In this document: piece after piece, positions 31,907 to 41,723 of the stretch
How positions within the stretch are numbered: position 1 is the first letter of the stretch
How the letters are laid out: each line of letters opens with the position of its first letter
Assembly: GCA_934045075.1 (NCBI GenBank)
Contig: OW203749.1
Span: forward strand, 2,585,304-2,649,303
Source: Yponomeuta sedellus
Lineage: Eukaryota > Arthropoda > Insecta > Lepidoptera > Yponomeutidae
Length of the DNA: 64,000 nt
Direction of reading: 5' to 3'
Program-made: the position numbers and the translations under genes
Notes under the pieces: model-generated
Database searches by the model: none
What the model was told of the DNA's origin: nothing
Seen by the model: the letters and a program-made list of their open reading frames with translations, nothing else

Positions 31907-34900
31907 GGTTTCGGCAGATTCAATTTCCTGTGGAATAAGCTCACCTCTGCGCGACTGTTCTTGTACCTTAGCAGCCAGGCCACGCTACGCACATACCTCC
32001 AGTAGCTGGAGAACCTGTATATGTCTGGGAGAGCCAGCTTCTCGTGGCTGGTTAGTTGACATACGACTTTAACCTCGACGTCATTAGGGTCTACGGCTGC
32101 TTCGGTCTCCGGTCTGGGCCACAACTCTTCTGATTGCTTCAGGAAGTCTGGCCCGTTCAGCCATCTCAGGCGGTCAGAGGCGGTTACGTTCCGTGTGGCG
32201 TCGTCGGCTGGGTTCAGGTCTGTCGGCACCCACCTCCAATCACGAGGGTCAGTCAACTCGGCGATCTCTGAAATGCGATGAGCAACGAAAGGCTTGAAGC
32301 GTCCTGTCTCAGACTTAATCCAGGCAATGACCGTCTTTGAGTCAGTCCAAAAGGTCATTTTTGCTGAGGATGCGTCCACATACTCCCTCAAACCCTGGGA
32401 GAGACGAGCGCCCATGACAGCGGCCTGTAGTTCGAGTCGAGGTATACTAAGAGTCTTTAGTGGGGCTACTCGCCCGCGTGCAATCACGAAAGCTAGGTGC
32501 CAGCTTCCGTCCATGAGTGGGCTTCGGAGGTAAACGACGGCTGAGAACGCTCTTGAGCTGGCGTCACAGAAAATATGGAACTCCACCTTTCCGTCTTTTA
32601 TGCAGTCGTCTGACATCATCCAGCGGTGGATTCGCGTGCACCTTGCCTGCTCCAGCTCATTTAGCCATCCCTTCCACTTGTCGTAGTGCCCAGAACCGAT
32701 TTCGTCGTCCCAGCCAATCGAGTCCCTCCAGACGTCTTGAAGAATTAGTCTCCCTTTGATTGTCGTGGTCAGAAGGAAACCCAACGGGTCGAAGACACTC
32801 ATTATCAAGCGTAATGTTTCTCGTTTGGTCGGTCGCTTGGCTCCAGATTGAAGGGTCTTATCAATCTTATGAAACTTCATTGTGAAAACGAAATTGTCCG
32901 ATTCCGGTTCCCAATTCAGGCCTAGGACTCGTTCCAGCTGCTTTTCTTTGCAGTCCGACAGGAATTTCATGCCACCGGGTGCTAAACGCTCTTCAGGCAG
33001 GCTTCGCAGGAGTTCCTTTGAGTTTGACATAAAGTTTCGCATGTTGAACCCTCCTGCTGCGTGGATACGAACTACGTCGTTGACGGTCTTGACAGCCTCC
33101 TCTGCATCGTCTATCGAGTGGATGTAGTCATCGACATAATGATGATTGACGATAGCGTCGACAGCTTTTGGGTGGGAGTTCGTGAAGCGGCGGGCATTTA
33201 GGTTCTTGACATATTGAGCCGATGCTGGAGAACAGATGGCGCCAAAGTTCATTACGTTCATAATGTATTCTCCGTCTATCCACAGAAGGCGTTGAGCTTG
33301 TCGGTCTTCCTCAGTAATTACTACTCTGTGGAACATCTCCTCGATGTCGCCCACTACTGCCACCTTTCGGTTGCGGAACGCAATAAGTACACCAGGGAGA
33401 GACGTCAGGAAGTCGGGTCCGCTCAGAAGATGGTCGTTTAGCGACTTGCCGTGAGACTTAGCAGCGCAGTCTAGTACTATGCGCAGTTTGTTCGGTTTGT
33501 TCGGATTAAAAACCGCAAAGTGTGGCAGAAACCAGGTTTTACCTGTCCTGACGGCTGTGTCTTTGTCGTCAATTTTCGAAATATAACCTTTTTCTAGGTT
33601 TTCGTGTATTTTCGCAGAGTAGCGTGCCGCTAGATCTGGCATCTTATCAAACTTTCTTTTAATTCCGTCTAGCCTCTTTCGTGCCATACCGTAGCTGTCA
33701 GGCAGGTTAGGTAAGTCATCCTTCCATAGAAGGCCTGTCTCCCACCTGTCACCTACTAATTTAGACGTTTTCTCTAAAATATCTATAGCCCTAAGGTCCT
33801 CTTTGGAGCGAGGCATGTCGGAATAAGGCCTAGTCCCGAACCCGTCGGTTGAGAAAGAACGCCGAACGGCGTCATTCAGTTCATCACAGGCACATAAATG
33901 CAGGACTGACACGTCGGTCGGTACGGTATTTGGGGTCTTACCGTGTACGATGTGTCCTAAGAGCGTAAAGGAAACGTAGAGAGAGTCTCTGCTTTTATGT
34001 CCTGTGTAGAGCTGTCTCGTTACGATAAGGTCTATATTGTCAGTCCCCAAGAGCAATAACGGTCGTTCGTCTATGTCGTCGGTCGTCCCTAAGTCGTTGA
34101 TAAATCTTTTAATCAATTCGTTATTACAGGATAGCCTACCTAGGTTATGTCTATACATAGGCAGCGCTAAATTATGTACAGTATGAACATTAGAAATATT
34201 GAAAGTTTCTTCGGACTTCTTCCCGCGGATGTTGAAGGAGACTCGCTGCGACGCGTTGGCTGTCGACTGCATCCCGGAGACTCCCTGGATGCGCAGGTCT
34301 GAGGTAGCTCCGGAGACTCCGATGCGTCGCGCGAGGTCTTCGTCGATGAGGCTTATCGTCGCACCTTCATCCAGCAAAGCAAGCACCTCCTCCGACTGCC
34401 GCGGCCCGCTGACTACCACTCTGGCCACCTTGAGTAGCACCTGGCTAGTCCGTTTGCTATTCGTGTGCGTGATGATAGCGTCGGCTTCAGACGGCTCAGG
34501 CTCGGGCTTCGCAGACGGCTTCGGCTCCGCGTGCAGCTCAAGATGGTGAGGTCTGTCACAGTGCTTGCACTTTCTCTTGCTTTTGCACTGGGATATTTGG
34601 TGACCAGGAGACAGGCAGGAAAAGCACAGCTTCTTGTCCGTCACGTATTCCCAGCGGGCGTCAATGGTGAGTCGGAGAAAGTCTTGGCAGTCTTCTAGGG
34701 CGTGGCTCCGTTGACACATCGCGCACAGATGTGTTGCGGGCTTGCTGTGTGCGGACTTATTGTTTGCGGGCTTGTTTACTGCAAGAACTGCGTGTTTCCG
34801 CGTCGTCCAACGGCTCTGTGGGCGTTGTTCTGCGGACGCTATTTGCACGGGTGCGATATGCGTAGCGGCGTTCGCTGTCTTGATAAGCCAGTCGGAAAGA

Positions 34901-35904
34901 GTCTGTAGCGTGGCTTGTTTGTAATTTCGGTCGTAGATATAGAAACTCCATTGATATTTCAATATTGATGGCAGTTTTTCGATGATTTCGCGAATAAGCG
35001 ATGTATTAGATAGATGGCCCGTCTCATTTGTCAAAGTCATTGCCGCGACTACGTTCTGTACTGACGTCGCGAACTCTATGAGTCCATTTATGTCGTCATG
35101 ACGTATACAATTTATAGCACGAATCTTTGCCAACATCGCTTCTATAAGATGGTCTTGTCTTCCAAATCTTAGTTTCAGCGTCGAAATAATCTTTTCTAAG
35201 CCGGTCGCGCTCACAAGAAGCGCCGATACAGAGTCACGGGCCTTGCCTTTTAGGCACTTCATTAGCCGGGCGATGTTTTCCTCCTCACTATAGTTACACA
35301 GTCGAGTCGTAGTTTTGAACTGACTATAGAAAATCGGCCATTCTGTGACATCGCCAGCAAACGGAGGAAGCTCTTTGACCGACTGTCTTGCCAAGAGCTT
35401 GTTCAGCGTGCGCTCGATGGGAGGCGACTTGGCGTCTTGTCGCATTTCTTCTCTAATTAGCTTCACTCTGAGTTCGAGTCGTTCCGCTTCTCGTTCGAGC
35501 TCTGCTACGCGTCTCTCCGCGTTCTCCCCCGCGGTCGGCTGTCGCTGTCGGCGACTTGCAGAAGAAGAGGCGACGGAGGCGCGTGACAGGGCGGGCGACG
35601 GCGCGCGTGTCGTGCGCGTCGATCGCAGCGGGGATGGGCTCCTGCTCAGAGCGGAGTGCATGCGCGACGGTGCGCGACTACTGCGTGCGGAGCGCGGTGA
35701 GGGCGCGCGACTGGTGCGCGTTGAGCGCGGCGAGGGCGCGCGACTGTTGCGTGTTGAGCGCGGTGAGGGCGCGCGACTGCCGCACGCTGAGAGTGGTGAG
35801 GGGGCGCGGCTACTGGGTCCGGGCCGCGCCCGGCCGATCGGGTTGTCGTTTCCCTGGCTGGACGAGTCGGGCGCAGCCAGTTTTTTACGATTTCGCGTTT
35901 CCAT
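31894..35904 (-). CDS. BEL/Pao gag-protease-RT-RNase H polyprotein (second element)
   Basis: Open frame of 1336 codons, ATG at 35904, about 30 bp inside the 5' LTR. Residues about 25-110 hold repeated SRAPSPRS-type units, unlike the coiled coil of the first element. Then DUF1759 gag (FAGDVTEWPIFYSQFKTT), zinc knuckles (CFSCLSPGHQISQC), protease (VLALLDEGATISLIDEDLA), RT (KTWFLPHFAVFNPNKPNKLR; YVDD in HYVDDYIHSI), RNase H (FHIFCDASSRAFSAVVYL; VAPLKTLSIPRLELQ). The frame ends near 31894 by a shift before integrase. It encodes the proteins of a retrotransposon that acts in cytoplasmic particles. Confidence 0.9.
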   Translation of the reverse strand: METRNRKKLAAPDSSSQGNDNPIGRARPGPSSRAPSPLSACGSRAPSPRSTRNSRAPSPRSTRTSRAPSPRSARSSRAPSRMHSALSRSPSPLRSTRTTRAPSPALSRASVASSSASRRQRQPTAGENAERRVAELEREAERLELRVKLIREEMRQDAKSPPIERTLNKLLARQSVKELPPFAGDVTEWPIFYSQFKTTTRLCNYSEEENIARLMKCLKGKARDSVSALLVSATGLEKIISTLKLRFGRQDHLIEAMLAKIRAINCIRHDDINGLIEFATSVQNVVAAMTLTNETGHLSNTSLIREIIEKLPSILKYQWSFYIYDRNYKQATLQTLSDWLIKTANAATHIAPVQIASAEQRPQSRWTTRKHAVLAVNKPANNKSAHSKPATHLCAMCQRSHALEDCQDFLRLTIDARWEYVTDKKLCFSCLSPGHQISQCKSKRKCKHCDRPHHLELHAEPKPSAKPEPEPSEADAIITHTNSKRTSQVLLKVARVVVSGPRQSEEVLALLDEGATISLIDEDLARRIGVSGATSDLRIQGVSGMQSTANASQRVSFNIRGKKSEETFNISNVHTVHNLALPMYRHNLGRLSCNNELIKRFINDLGTTDDIDERPLLLLGTDNIDLIVTRQLYTGHKSRDSLYVSFTLLGHIVHGKTPNTVPTDVSVLHLCACDELNDAVRRSFSTDGFGTRPYSDMPRSKEDLRAIDILEKTSKLVGDRWETGLLWKDDLPNLPDSYGMARKRLDGIKRKFDKMPDLAARYSAKIHENLEKGYISKIDDKDTAVRTGKTWFLPHFAVFNPNKPNKLRIVLDCAAKSHGKSLNDHLLSGPDFLTSLPGVLIAFRNRKVAVVGDIEEMFHRVVITEEDRQAQRLLWIDGEYIMNVMNFGAICSPASAQYVKNLNARRFTNSHPKAVDAIVNHHYVDDYIHSIDDAEEAVKTVNDVVRIHAAGGFNMRNFMSNSKELLRSLPEERLAPGGMKFLSDCKEKQLERVLGLNWEPESDNFVFTMKFHKIDKTLQSGAKRPTKRETLRLIMSVFDPLGFLLTTTIKGRLILQDVWRDSIGWDDEIGSGHYDKWKGWLNELEQARCTRIHRWMMSDDCIKDGKVEFHIFCDASSRAFSAVVYLRSPLMDGSWHLAFVIARGRVAPLKTLSIPRLELQAAVMGARLSQGLREYVDASSAKMTFWTDSKTVIAWIKSETGRFKPFVAHRISEIAELTDPRDWRWVPTDLNPADDATRNVTASDRLRWLNGPDFLKQSEELWPRPETEAAVDPNDVEVKVVCQLTSHEKLALPDIYRFSSYWRYVRSVAWLLRYKNSRAEVSLFHRKLNLPKPCVP

Positions 35905-35919
35905 TTTTGGTTCAGTTAC

Positions 35920-35931
35920 TCGAAGGACCAG
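35920..35931 (-). promoter_or_regulatory. Primer-binding site of the second BEL/Pao element
   Basis: TGGTCCTTCGAG on the minus strand, two bases inside the 5' LTR. The same 12 bases precede gag of the first BEL element. Confidence 0.75.
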
Positions 35932-35933
35932 CT

Positions 35934-36135
35934 TGTACGGTCGTACAGGTTTGTCTGTCTGTTCGTCAGCAGCGGAGCGTTGTCGTCCGCTACGTTTGGA
36001 AGTCTGTCGTGAACTGTTTCGTAGTCTCTTGTTCGGTCTGGTCAGTCATTCTAATTTCGAAGTCGTTTCAAAAGAGAATCAGCCAGTCTTACGTCAGGTC
36101 AGCCTGTCAGCAAGGAGGCGTTGGTCGCCCCAACA
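35934..36135 (-). repeat. 5' LTR of the second BEL/Pao element (plus-strand right)
   Basis: 202 bp with TG...CA ends in plus orientation (TGTACGG...CCCAACA). It matches the LTR at 30201-30397 apart from one extra GTCAG. Promoter and polyadenylation signals would lie here, but I cannot point to a clear TATA box. Confidence 0.92.
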
Positions 36136-36140
36136 TACGT
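36136..36140. repeat. 5-bp target-site duplication (right)
   Basis: TACGT, identical to 30196-30200. Confidence 0.9.
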
Positions 36141-36149
36141 GTTTAGTTG

Positions 36150-36701
36150 TTATAAGTTGAACACCGGTTTTATCTTTCCCTCTTCTTTTGGAACCAAAAA
36201 CATTGTGGACACGAAGCCCGAGTCGTGTGACGATAGCTTTATCGAGCCCTCCGCTAACATTTGTTTGATTTGGCTGTCCATTGCTTCGGAGGGTTGTGTC
36301 TGGAATGACTTTAGCACTTGGCGGGACAATCTTGACAAAGGCGGTTTTGCTATAAAGGGTATTCTGTAGCCTTGAGTTATTGTCTGCAGGATATGCTCTG
36401 GAGCTCCCAAGTCCTGCCACGCGATCGCAAAAAGCTTTAACTGTCCCGCTCGAAATGTGGAGTCAGAATGGTCTCTTACTATCTTTTTTGGCAGACTGAT
36501 TTCCAGCTTTCGGTTTGTAGGTAGAGCTTTTGTTTTGACGGAATGACAGCTGCTTATTACCATGGGGGCGTGAAGATGGGGTTTGACCCTTACCAGAGTT
36601 TGATGTGCAAGGTTTTGGGGTATTAAACTTGGTTTTATCAAAGTATGTGGTAGGATGTGAAATGGCGGACCTGGTAGGAAAAAACTTAAGCAGCCCACCA
36701 T
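36150..36701 (-). pseudogene. DIRS-like reverse transcriptase, upstream part
   Basis: N-terminal region of the RT ORF, overlapping the end of gag in another frame by about 240 bp. It includes SRQVLKSFQTQPSEAMDSQI and FVSTMFLVPKEEGKIKPVFN (RT motif 1). An in-frame TAA at 36150-36152 interrupts it just before the BEL insertion. The remainder is at 29355-30195. Confidence 0.78.
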
Positions 36702-37578
36702 GCTCTTTTAAAGCGTCCGCTAAAAGAGTTTCGTCAAAAAGATGTGTGGTAGATGGGGGAATATTCTTTAGAATTCCATCAAGGTGGCCTTGAGCTTCTA
36801 CCAAGTCACGCCTGCAACTTATGATGTCTGGTCGCCTACCACAAACGAACTGTAGAAGGTCGTCAGATACGTTCTTAAATTCGCTGTCAGGTCCCAGGTG
36901 CTTTTTACATGTCTCTCGTAGCGACTGAGACTCACTCTCTTTCATTATGCACTCCACACCCTTGCTTAAAGCCCTAAGTTGCCTAAGAAGGCCCCACGAT
37001 ATGGCTGCGAGAGCATGTTCAAACTTATTCAAATAATCGCTAGAACACCATTTAGTCTCCTTAGCCTTCAGCACATCATTCGTCTTTAACACGCTAAAAA
37101 CCGGCGTGGCGTGCAATTTCTTCTGGGAATCTGCATAGCGGATTCTGTTCCAGTCCTGGGTGCCCAACCTCTGACACTTCGCCCCCTGCTGGGCTAGTTC
37201 AGCATCCGCTTCTGGAATAATTGGATCAACTTCCTTGACAGAAGGGGAAAAATCAAAGGCCTCGCTTGCTGCATCACTTTGGGAGAAGTTTGGCGTAGGC
37301 ACAGTCCCTTCGAAGTCACTCAATTCATGATCGGAATCAGCTGGAGGTTCCTCGTCCGATAAACTTTGATTTTTGTCTGGGTCTAGGCGGTTTAGTACTT
37401 GTTGCAATAGAGTCTCAATATTATGAGTTCTACCAGCCAGGTCCGAAAGTTCCCTTTCGGCCACGTCGAGCCGACGCGACTTTGATACTGTAGCTTCTGT
37501 TTTTACTGATGTAGATCTCCGTTTTCTTGTTACCTCTTCTCCTCTCAACATCCTGTTGGCATCCTCTCTAGATACCAT
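36463..37578 (-). CDS. DIRS-like gag
   Basis: 371 codons from ATG 37578. N-terminal basic region (VTRKRRSTSVK), a coiled coil (HNIETLLQQVLNRLD), an acidic stretch, then a globular region with WNRIRYADSQKKL and HLGPDSEFKNVSDDLLQFVC, and a Ser/Lys-rich tail. No zinc knuckle. Assigned as gag by position before the DIRS RT, the overlap with it, and resemblance to DIRS gag style; direct homology not checked. Confidence 0.65.
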   Translation of the reverse strand: MVSREDANRMLRGEEVTRKRRSTSVKTEATVSKSRRLDVAERELSDLAGRTHNIETLLQQVLNRLDPDKNQSLSDEEPPADSDHELSDFEGTVPTPNFSQSDAASEAFDFSPSVKEVDPIIPEADAELAQQGAKCQRLGTQDWNRIRYADSQKKLHATPVFSVLKTNDVLKAKETKWCSSDYLNKFEHALAAISWGLLRQLRALSKGVECIMKESESQSLRETCKKHLGPDSEFKNVSDDLLQFVCGRRPDIISCRRDLVEAQGHLDGILKNIPPSTTHLFDETLLADALKEHGGLLKFFPTRSAISHPTTYFDKTKFNTPKPCTSNSGKGQTPSSRPHGNKQLSFRQNKSSTYKPKAGNQSAKKDSKRPF

Positions 37579-37586
37579 CGAGTCCT

Positions 37587-37997
37587 TTAGATGATCAATT
37601 GCGTTGGCAATAGATCGTAGTTGCTAGCTGACCCTCTTGTTCTTGTGCCTACAGTGACAGGATGTAGAATAAGAGCCCTGCAGAAAGGCAAGTCAAGGAG
37701 CGAGAGCTTTAGGTTTTTAAACACTTTTTCGGAGATGCTAAGAGCCTCCGGGTCATAAGCTTTAATGACGTCGACTGTTGGAAGGGCAAACCTCAACTTA
37801 TTTAGGATAGTAGGATCCGGTTTCTTTCCTATGATCTCGTCTTTGGACACCTCGATGACTTTCCAGTTCTCCCAACCCGTAGGGTAGTATTTTTCGACGA
37901 TGGAAATGATGTTCTGCAACAACTCATCGTCCTCCTCCTCTTCCGAGCGAAGCGTTGCCAGCTCGCCCATTGTAATAAACGTTGTCGGGAGTGCCAT
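37587..37997 (-). CDS. Unidentified 136-aa ORF upstream of DIRS gag
   Basis: ATG at 37997 (MALPTTFITMGELATL), then an acidic block (RSEEEEDDELLQ), YYPTGWENWKVIEVSKDEII and VDVIKAYDPEALSISEKVFK. Stop at 37587-37589, nine bases before the gag ATG and in a different frame. No family recognised. Composition is that of a real protein. It could be a first ORF of the DIRS element, an exon of it, or host sequence next to the insertion. Confidence 0.5.
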   Translation of the reverse strand: MALPTTFITMGELATLRSEEEEDDELLQNIISIVEKYYPTGWENWKVIEVSKDEIIGKKPDPTILNKLRFALPTVDVIKAYDPEALSISEKVFKNLKLSLLDLPFCRALILHPVTVGTRTRGSASNYDLLPTQLII

Positions 37998-38034
37998 CTT
38001 CCTACAACCAACAAAAGTCAAACTGTAGATATGT

Positions 38035-38275
38035 AGGTATGTAGTAAAGCTACAGCCGACGGCTGTGGGTTCGCAGCCGAAGCACCCGAAAGTGCGTCCG
38101 ACGGCTCCAAGTGTTTGCCCGACGGCTCTTGTGCACCCGACGGCTACAATTTTCTGTCCGACGGCCGTAATTGGGCCGACGGCCGCAATCGGGTCGCGCA
38201 TCGCAAAGTTGCGCGGTCGCAAAGTCGCGCACGCAGCGCGGCGACCGTGAGTGGTATGCTCGACGGTCGTCACTG
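38035..38275. repeat. Array of CCGACGGC motifs
   Basis: About eight copies of CCGACGGC or a one-base variant at 15-30 bp spacing between 38053 and 38190, then GC-rich TCGCGCACGCAGCGCGGCG. The neighbours are AT-rich. It lies upstream of the 136-aa ORF on its coding strand, so it may be the 5' region of the DIRS element or a regulatory array. Confidence 0.55.
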
Positions 38276-38749
38276 CATGACTGTGGGTAGGTGCCCGACA
38301 GTTATGACAAAGAGGATATCAAACAGGAACTTTCCATCACATTAATCTGCACCTATCGAAAAAGATTTGGTAAACTAATTTAACTTACCTCCAATCCAAA
38401 ATAAAATCCTTTAATCTTTGCACAAGCGAAACACCTTAAGTGAATCTCGAACAGTACACACTGTTTAGAAACGTACAACTTATTTACTTTCGATATTACG
38501 TAAGTAGATATTAATTTCTCTATGCGTGCGGCGCGAAGCAAAAGTGTAAGCGAACTAATAAAGAGCGCTCGCGCGTCTAGCGGCTCGGCAGCGCGGTCGC
38601 GGCCCCCGCGCCCCTCTTCCGGAGGGAGCGGGATGGCCGTATTTAGATTCTCTATGTGTGTGAGCGAGACAAAAGGTAAGGGTAGTCTCCGAGGGTCAAG
38701 CCTTGGCTAGACCCAAAATGATCGTTTTTTGCCCTTCGGGGGAAAAACG

Positions 38750-38892
38750 GTTCAAATAAAAAACCCCGAGAAGTTGTGGATTCGCGTACCCAGTGAAATA
38801 AACACACGAAAAAATTGGCTCAAACTTGCCAAAAGAGACCCCGAAACTTTATCGACTGAAACTCGGGTGTATTTACGTGAAGATCACTTTGA
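38750..38892 (+). pseudogene. THAP-domain fragment with a splice donor
   Basis: Reads KNPEKLWIRVPSEINTRKNW, then LKLAKRDPETLSTETR and REDHFDV, followed by the good donor GAT|GTAAGTCC. The W...P...W...HF spacing is that of a THAP domain, but the expected Cys before EDHF is Arg, so one zinc ligand is lost. No in-frame ATG start is visible; the upstream exon is missing. Separate from the P element at 19.9 kb. Confidence 0.55.
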
Positions 38893-38911
38893 TGTAAGTC
38901 CTATAACATAA

Positions 38912-40230
38912 TGTCCACTGGTTCCGGCTGAGAGATGTTTGTTTACAAACGAAAGATGTTTTCAACATGGCTGATAGCGTTTTCACCGTTCCGAATTAAA
39001 AGCGGTAAATATTTTTTTACTTTGCGAATTTTGCAGCCATCCTACATACTTACTTAGTAAAGTCAATATATTTCAGTTTCTTAAGTTAAATACTACAGGA
39101 AATATTGATTTATCGCGTCAAATTTGATACGAGTCAAGTAGCGGATTAGTTCGACTAATGCTATCAATCAATACATTTATTTGTTCTAACAGGCAAAATT
39201 CCTTATTATATTTAAATATAATATTTGTAATATTAATATGTGTCGTATAGTGAGATGTTTATACATCGTTTGTGCTCTATGTTTTGCCAGGTGGCATTTA
39301 CTCCCTCTACGCGGCATACAAATCATAAACCAGAACGTGAAGTTAGTTAACATTATTTTACAGTGTTTGTAGAAAAATTAAATGTTTCTCTTAAAATAAA
39401 AATGTTTCTTTCTGTTTCTTGTACCCACAAAAATAATTTAGACTGAAGTTTTCACCAAATACAGTTAAGGCGCTTAGGGGCGTCAACTAGTGCCACCAAT
39501 GGAATCAAAACCTGTTTTATAACTCGTTTTTATCTAAAAATGAGAAATCTTAACAACTGATAAATATTTTTAGGACCTACAGTCTACAACCTACGATCAA
39601 CATCTAGGACTTTAATCGGTTTCCGCCAAAAATGGCCGTTTTTAGCAGCAATCCATTAAACTCCTAGGATATTTATACTACATTCTATACTGTATGTTCT
39701 AAAAATAGTTAACACAGATATAAAGATTTCTCATGTTTACTTTTTGAAAAAACCTTATAATAGTACATTTTCAAATAAAAACAATACATCGAAAAGAAAA
39801 AGCGCGCGGATTTATTTTTACTTGTCCACAAATAAGCGATGCGCGCGCATCAACTTTTTTTTAGGCAACGGTACAAAAACAGCCAGTATTACTAATAAAG
39901 TAAATTAAAATTTTTGTGTTTTTGTTACAGGTAAATGGAAATTTATTGTCAAAATTAATTAAATTAAAGAATTAAATGTTTATTTGTTATATTTTATTTC
40001 CCAAAGTTAATTTTATTCATAAAATGTTGACCACTTTCTTGACATAAATAAAACCTCTTTGCTAAGATTTTTAAAAGTATCGTTCATTTTTAGACGGAGT
40101 ATCTTAAAACTTTATTTTAAAAAAAACACGTGCCTTTTACATTACATTATCGCACAAGTACGTAATGAGATACATTATGATATTGAAATTGGTGTAATTA
40201 CAACCACTTTACGAGCAAATATGTTATAAT
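38912..40230. other. AT-rich interval without recognisable gene
   Basis: No exon-like open frame. Some sequence resembles decayed repeats, but I can assign none with confidence. Confidence 0.5.
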
Positions 40231-40232
40231 AG

Positions 40233-40402
40233 TAAGTACATTACACAACTAGGGTGGTAATACAAAGAAAGGCCGAGATCGCAGAAGTTTGCGGCCGAGC
40301 TGCAAGCGAGGGACGTAAATATGCGATCGAGAGTTTTCTTTTTTACCTCCCGTGTTGTGTACATCTTTTTATGTCTACACTTGGCCAGAATTGCCAGGTG
40401 TG
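40233..40402. mobile_element. MITE-like repeat, copy 1
   Basis: Shared almost base for base with 55947-56160: GCCGAGATCGCAGAAGTTTG, then GAGGGACGTAAATATGCGAT. The ends are imperfect inverted matches (TTACACAACTAGGGTGGTAA; inverted TGTACACAACACGGGAGGTA). Confidence 0.65.
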
Positions 40403-41484
40403 TATGATTAGTTTATTATAAAATTCAAAACAATCTGCATTTTTATTCACGTCCTATGAACGACTGAAATATTTTACCCCACATTATGGCAAATACACTT
40501 ATTGTGGCAACATTCACGCAAACAAACATTTAATATTCACCGACGTAAAATCGGTTACACTGTGCCTCGATCTGTGCTCAGATTATGGACTTATTCTGAG
40601 GATCTATGGTTCTACTCTATCTTCTGGCGTCTCATCAAACTGACTGCCAAGAATAAGGACTAAAGCATAGAAGGAACCTTATAATAAAAAGTAATTATTG
40701 AATAGCTTTCCTTGTTACTCTTACGATGATTCTTTGTGCCAGAAAGGGACAACTCGTACACTCGAAATTTTACAATAGGTTACGGTTATTCTCACAGAAC
40801 ATAATGTTCTGTGGTTATTCTGCCAGTCAGGCAAAAACAAATCACAACGTTTCGTTACACGACGAGTCTTTGTTCCTTCCTCTTGTGATATCTATTCTGC
40901 CTCTCATAGCAACCAAGTTCCTAACTTTTAAAATATACATTCCTATTGATGAAACTTTTGCAGTACCTACCTATCTACCTAACTTTCGTGCATTTGACTT
41001 TCCAAGCAGTAGCAATACATTCTAAGAAACGTATTTTCGGAACATACGGAACGCTCGAACCTGTCAAAAATCTCAAGGTAGGAGTAACCGAGTAAAACGT
41101 AGTGTTTATATGCTCTGTGGAGTAACCTTTTTGGTCGGGGAACCCCTGGTTGGGGTGCCGTATAAACAAGAAGGCACAGAGCATCAAGAAGGAAAAGAAT
41201 TGAATATCAAGCAAGAGCAATACTTTTTAATTAGCACGCTTATTACTCAATTTACTCAGTAAGTACAAGTTTTGGCTGACTGAAAATTCTTCGGTTTCTC
41301 CACTACCAAATCATATTTCTAAGTTGGAATTCATTAGCCAAATTAGGGTAGTCCAGTCTTAAGAGTGACTACATGTTCGTTACCTCGTGCACTGATACTA
41401 AAACAGAGTCGACTTGAGTCGAGCCTCCCTTCAAATTGACCATAGAATTTGTGTTATTTATATCTGTGTTAAGCTACGGAAGCA
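40403..41484. other. Interval without recognisable gene
   Basis: A 99-codon plus-strand frame (40726-41025) has no domain, no splice context and no conserved pattern; I do not count it as a gene. No known repeat recognised. Confidence 0.45.
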
Positions 41485-41690
41485 TGCTAAGACTGACTTT
41501 ACACGTTCAGTCTGGCGTCAGTCAATTCCATCAGTCTGGTTAGACTGACGGCAGACTGATTCAGTTTACTGGTGGACCAGACTGACGGATATTCGAATAT
41601 TTTGATGCTTCATCGGGCTGGCATTAATCTGAACTTGATCACGATCACGGACTGAAATGACGCCAGCCAGACTAAACCTTAGAGTATCAA
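41485..41690. repeat. Cluster of AGTCTG/CAGACT motifs
   Basis: About ten copies of AGTCTGRC or its inverse in 200 bp, with partly inverted ends (TTCAGTCTGGCGTCAG; inverted TTTAGTCTGGCTGGCGTC). Possibly a MITE; no target duplication defined. Confidence 0.4.
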
Positions 41691-41723
41691 GTAGTAGTTT
41701 ATACTCTGTATATACTCTCTGTT

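Noticed and set aside
38720..38750. Rho-independent terminator-like hairpin (GCCC-TTC-GGGG with T and A runs)
   Set aside because: Looks like a bacterial terminator, but there is no bacterial context and it lies at the start of a THAP fragment in a eukaryotic genome.
40726..41025. 99-codon plus-strand frame
   Set aside because: No domain, no splice sites and no codon pattern distinguishing it from chance.
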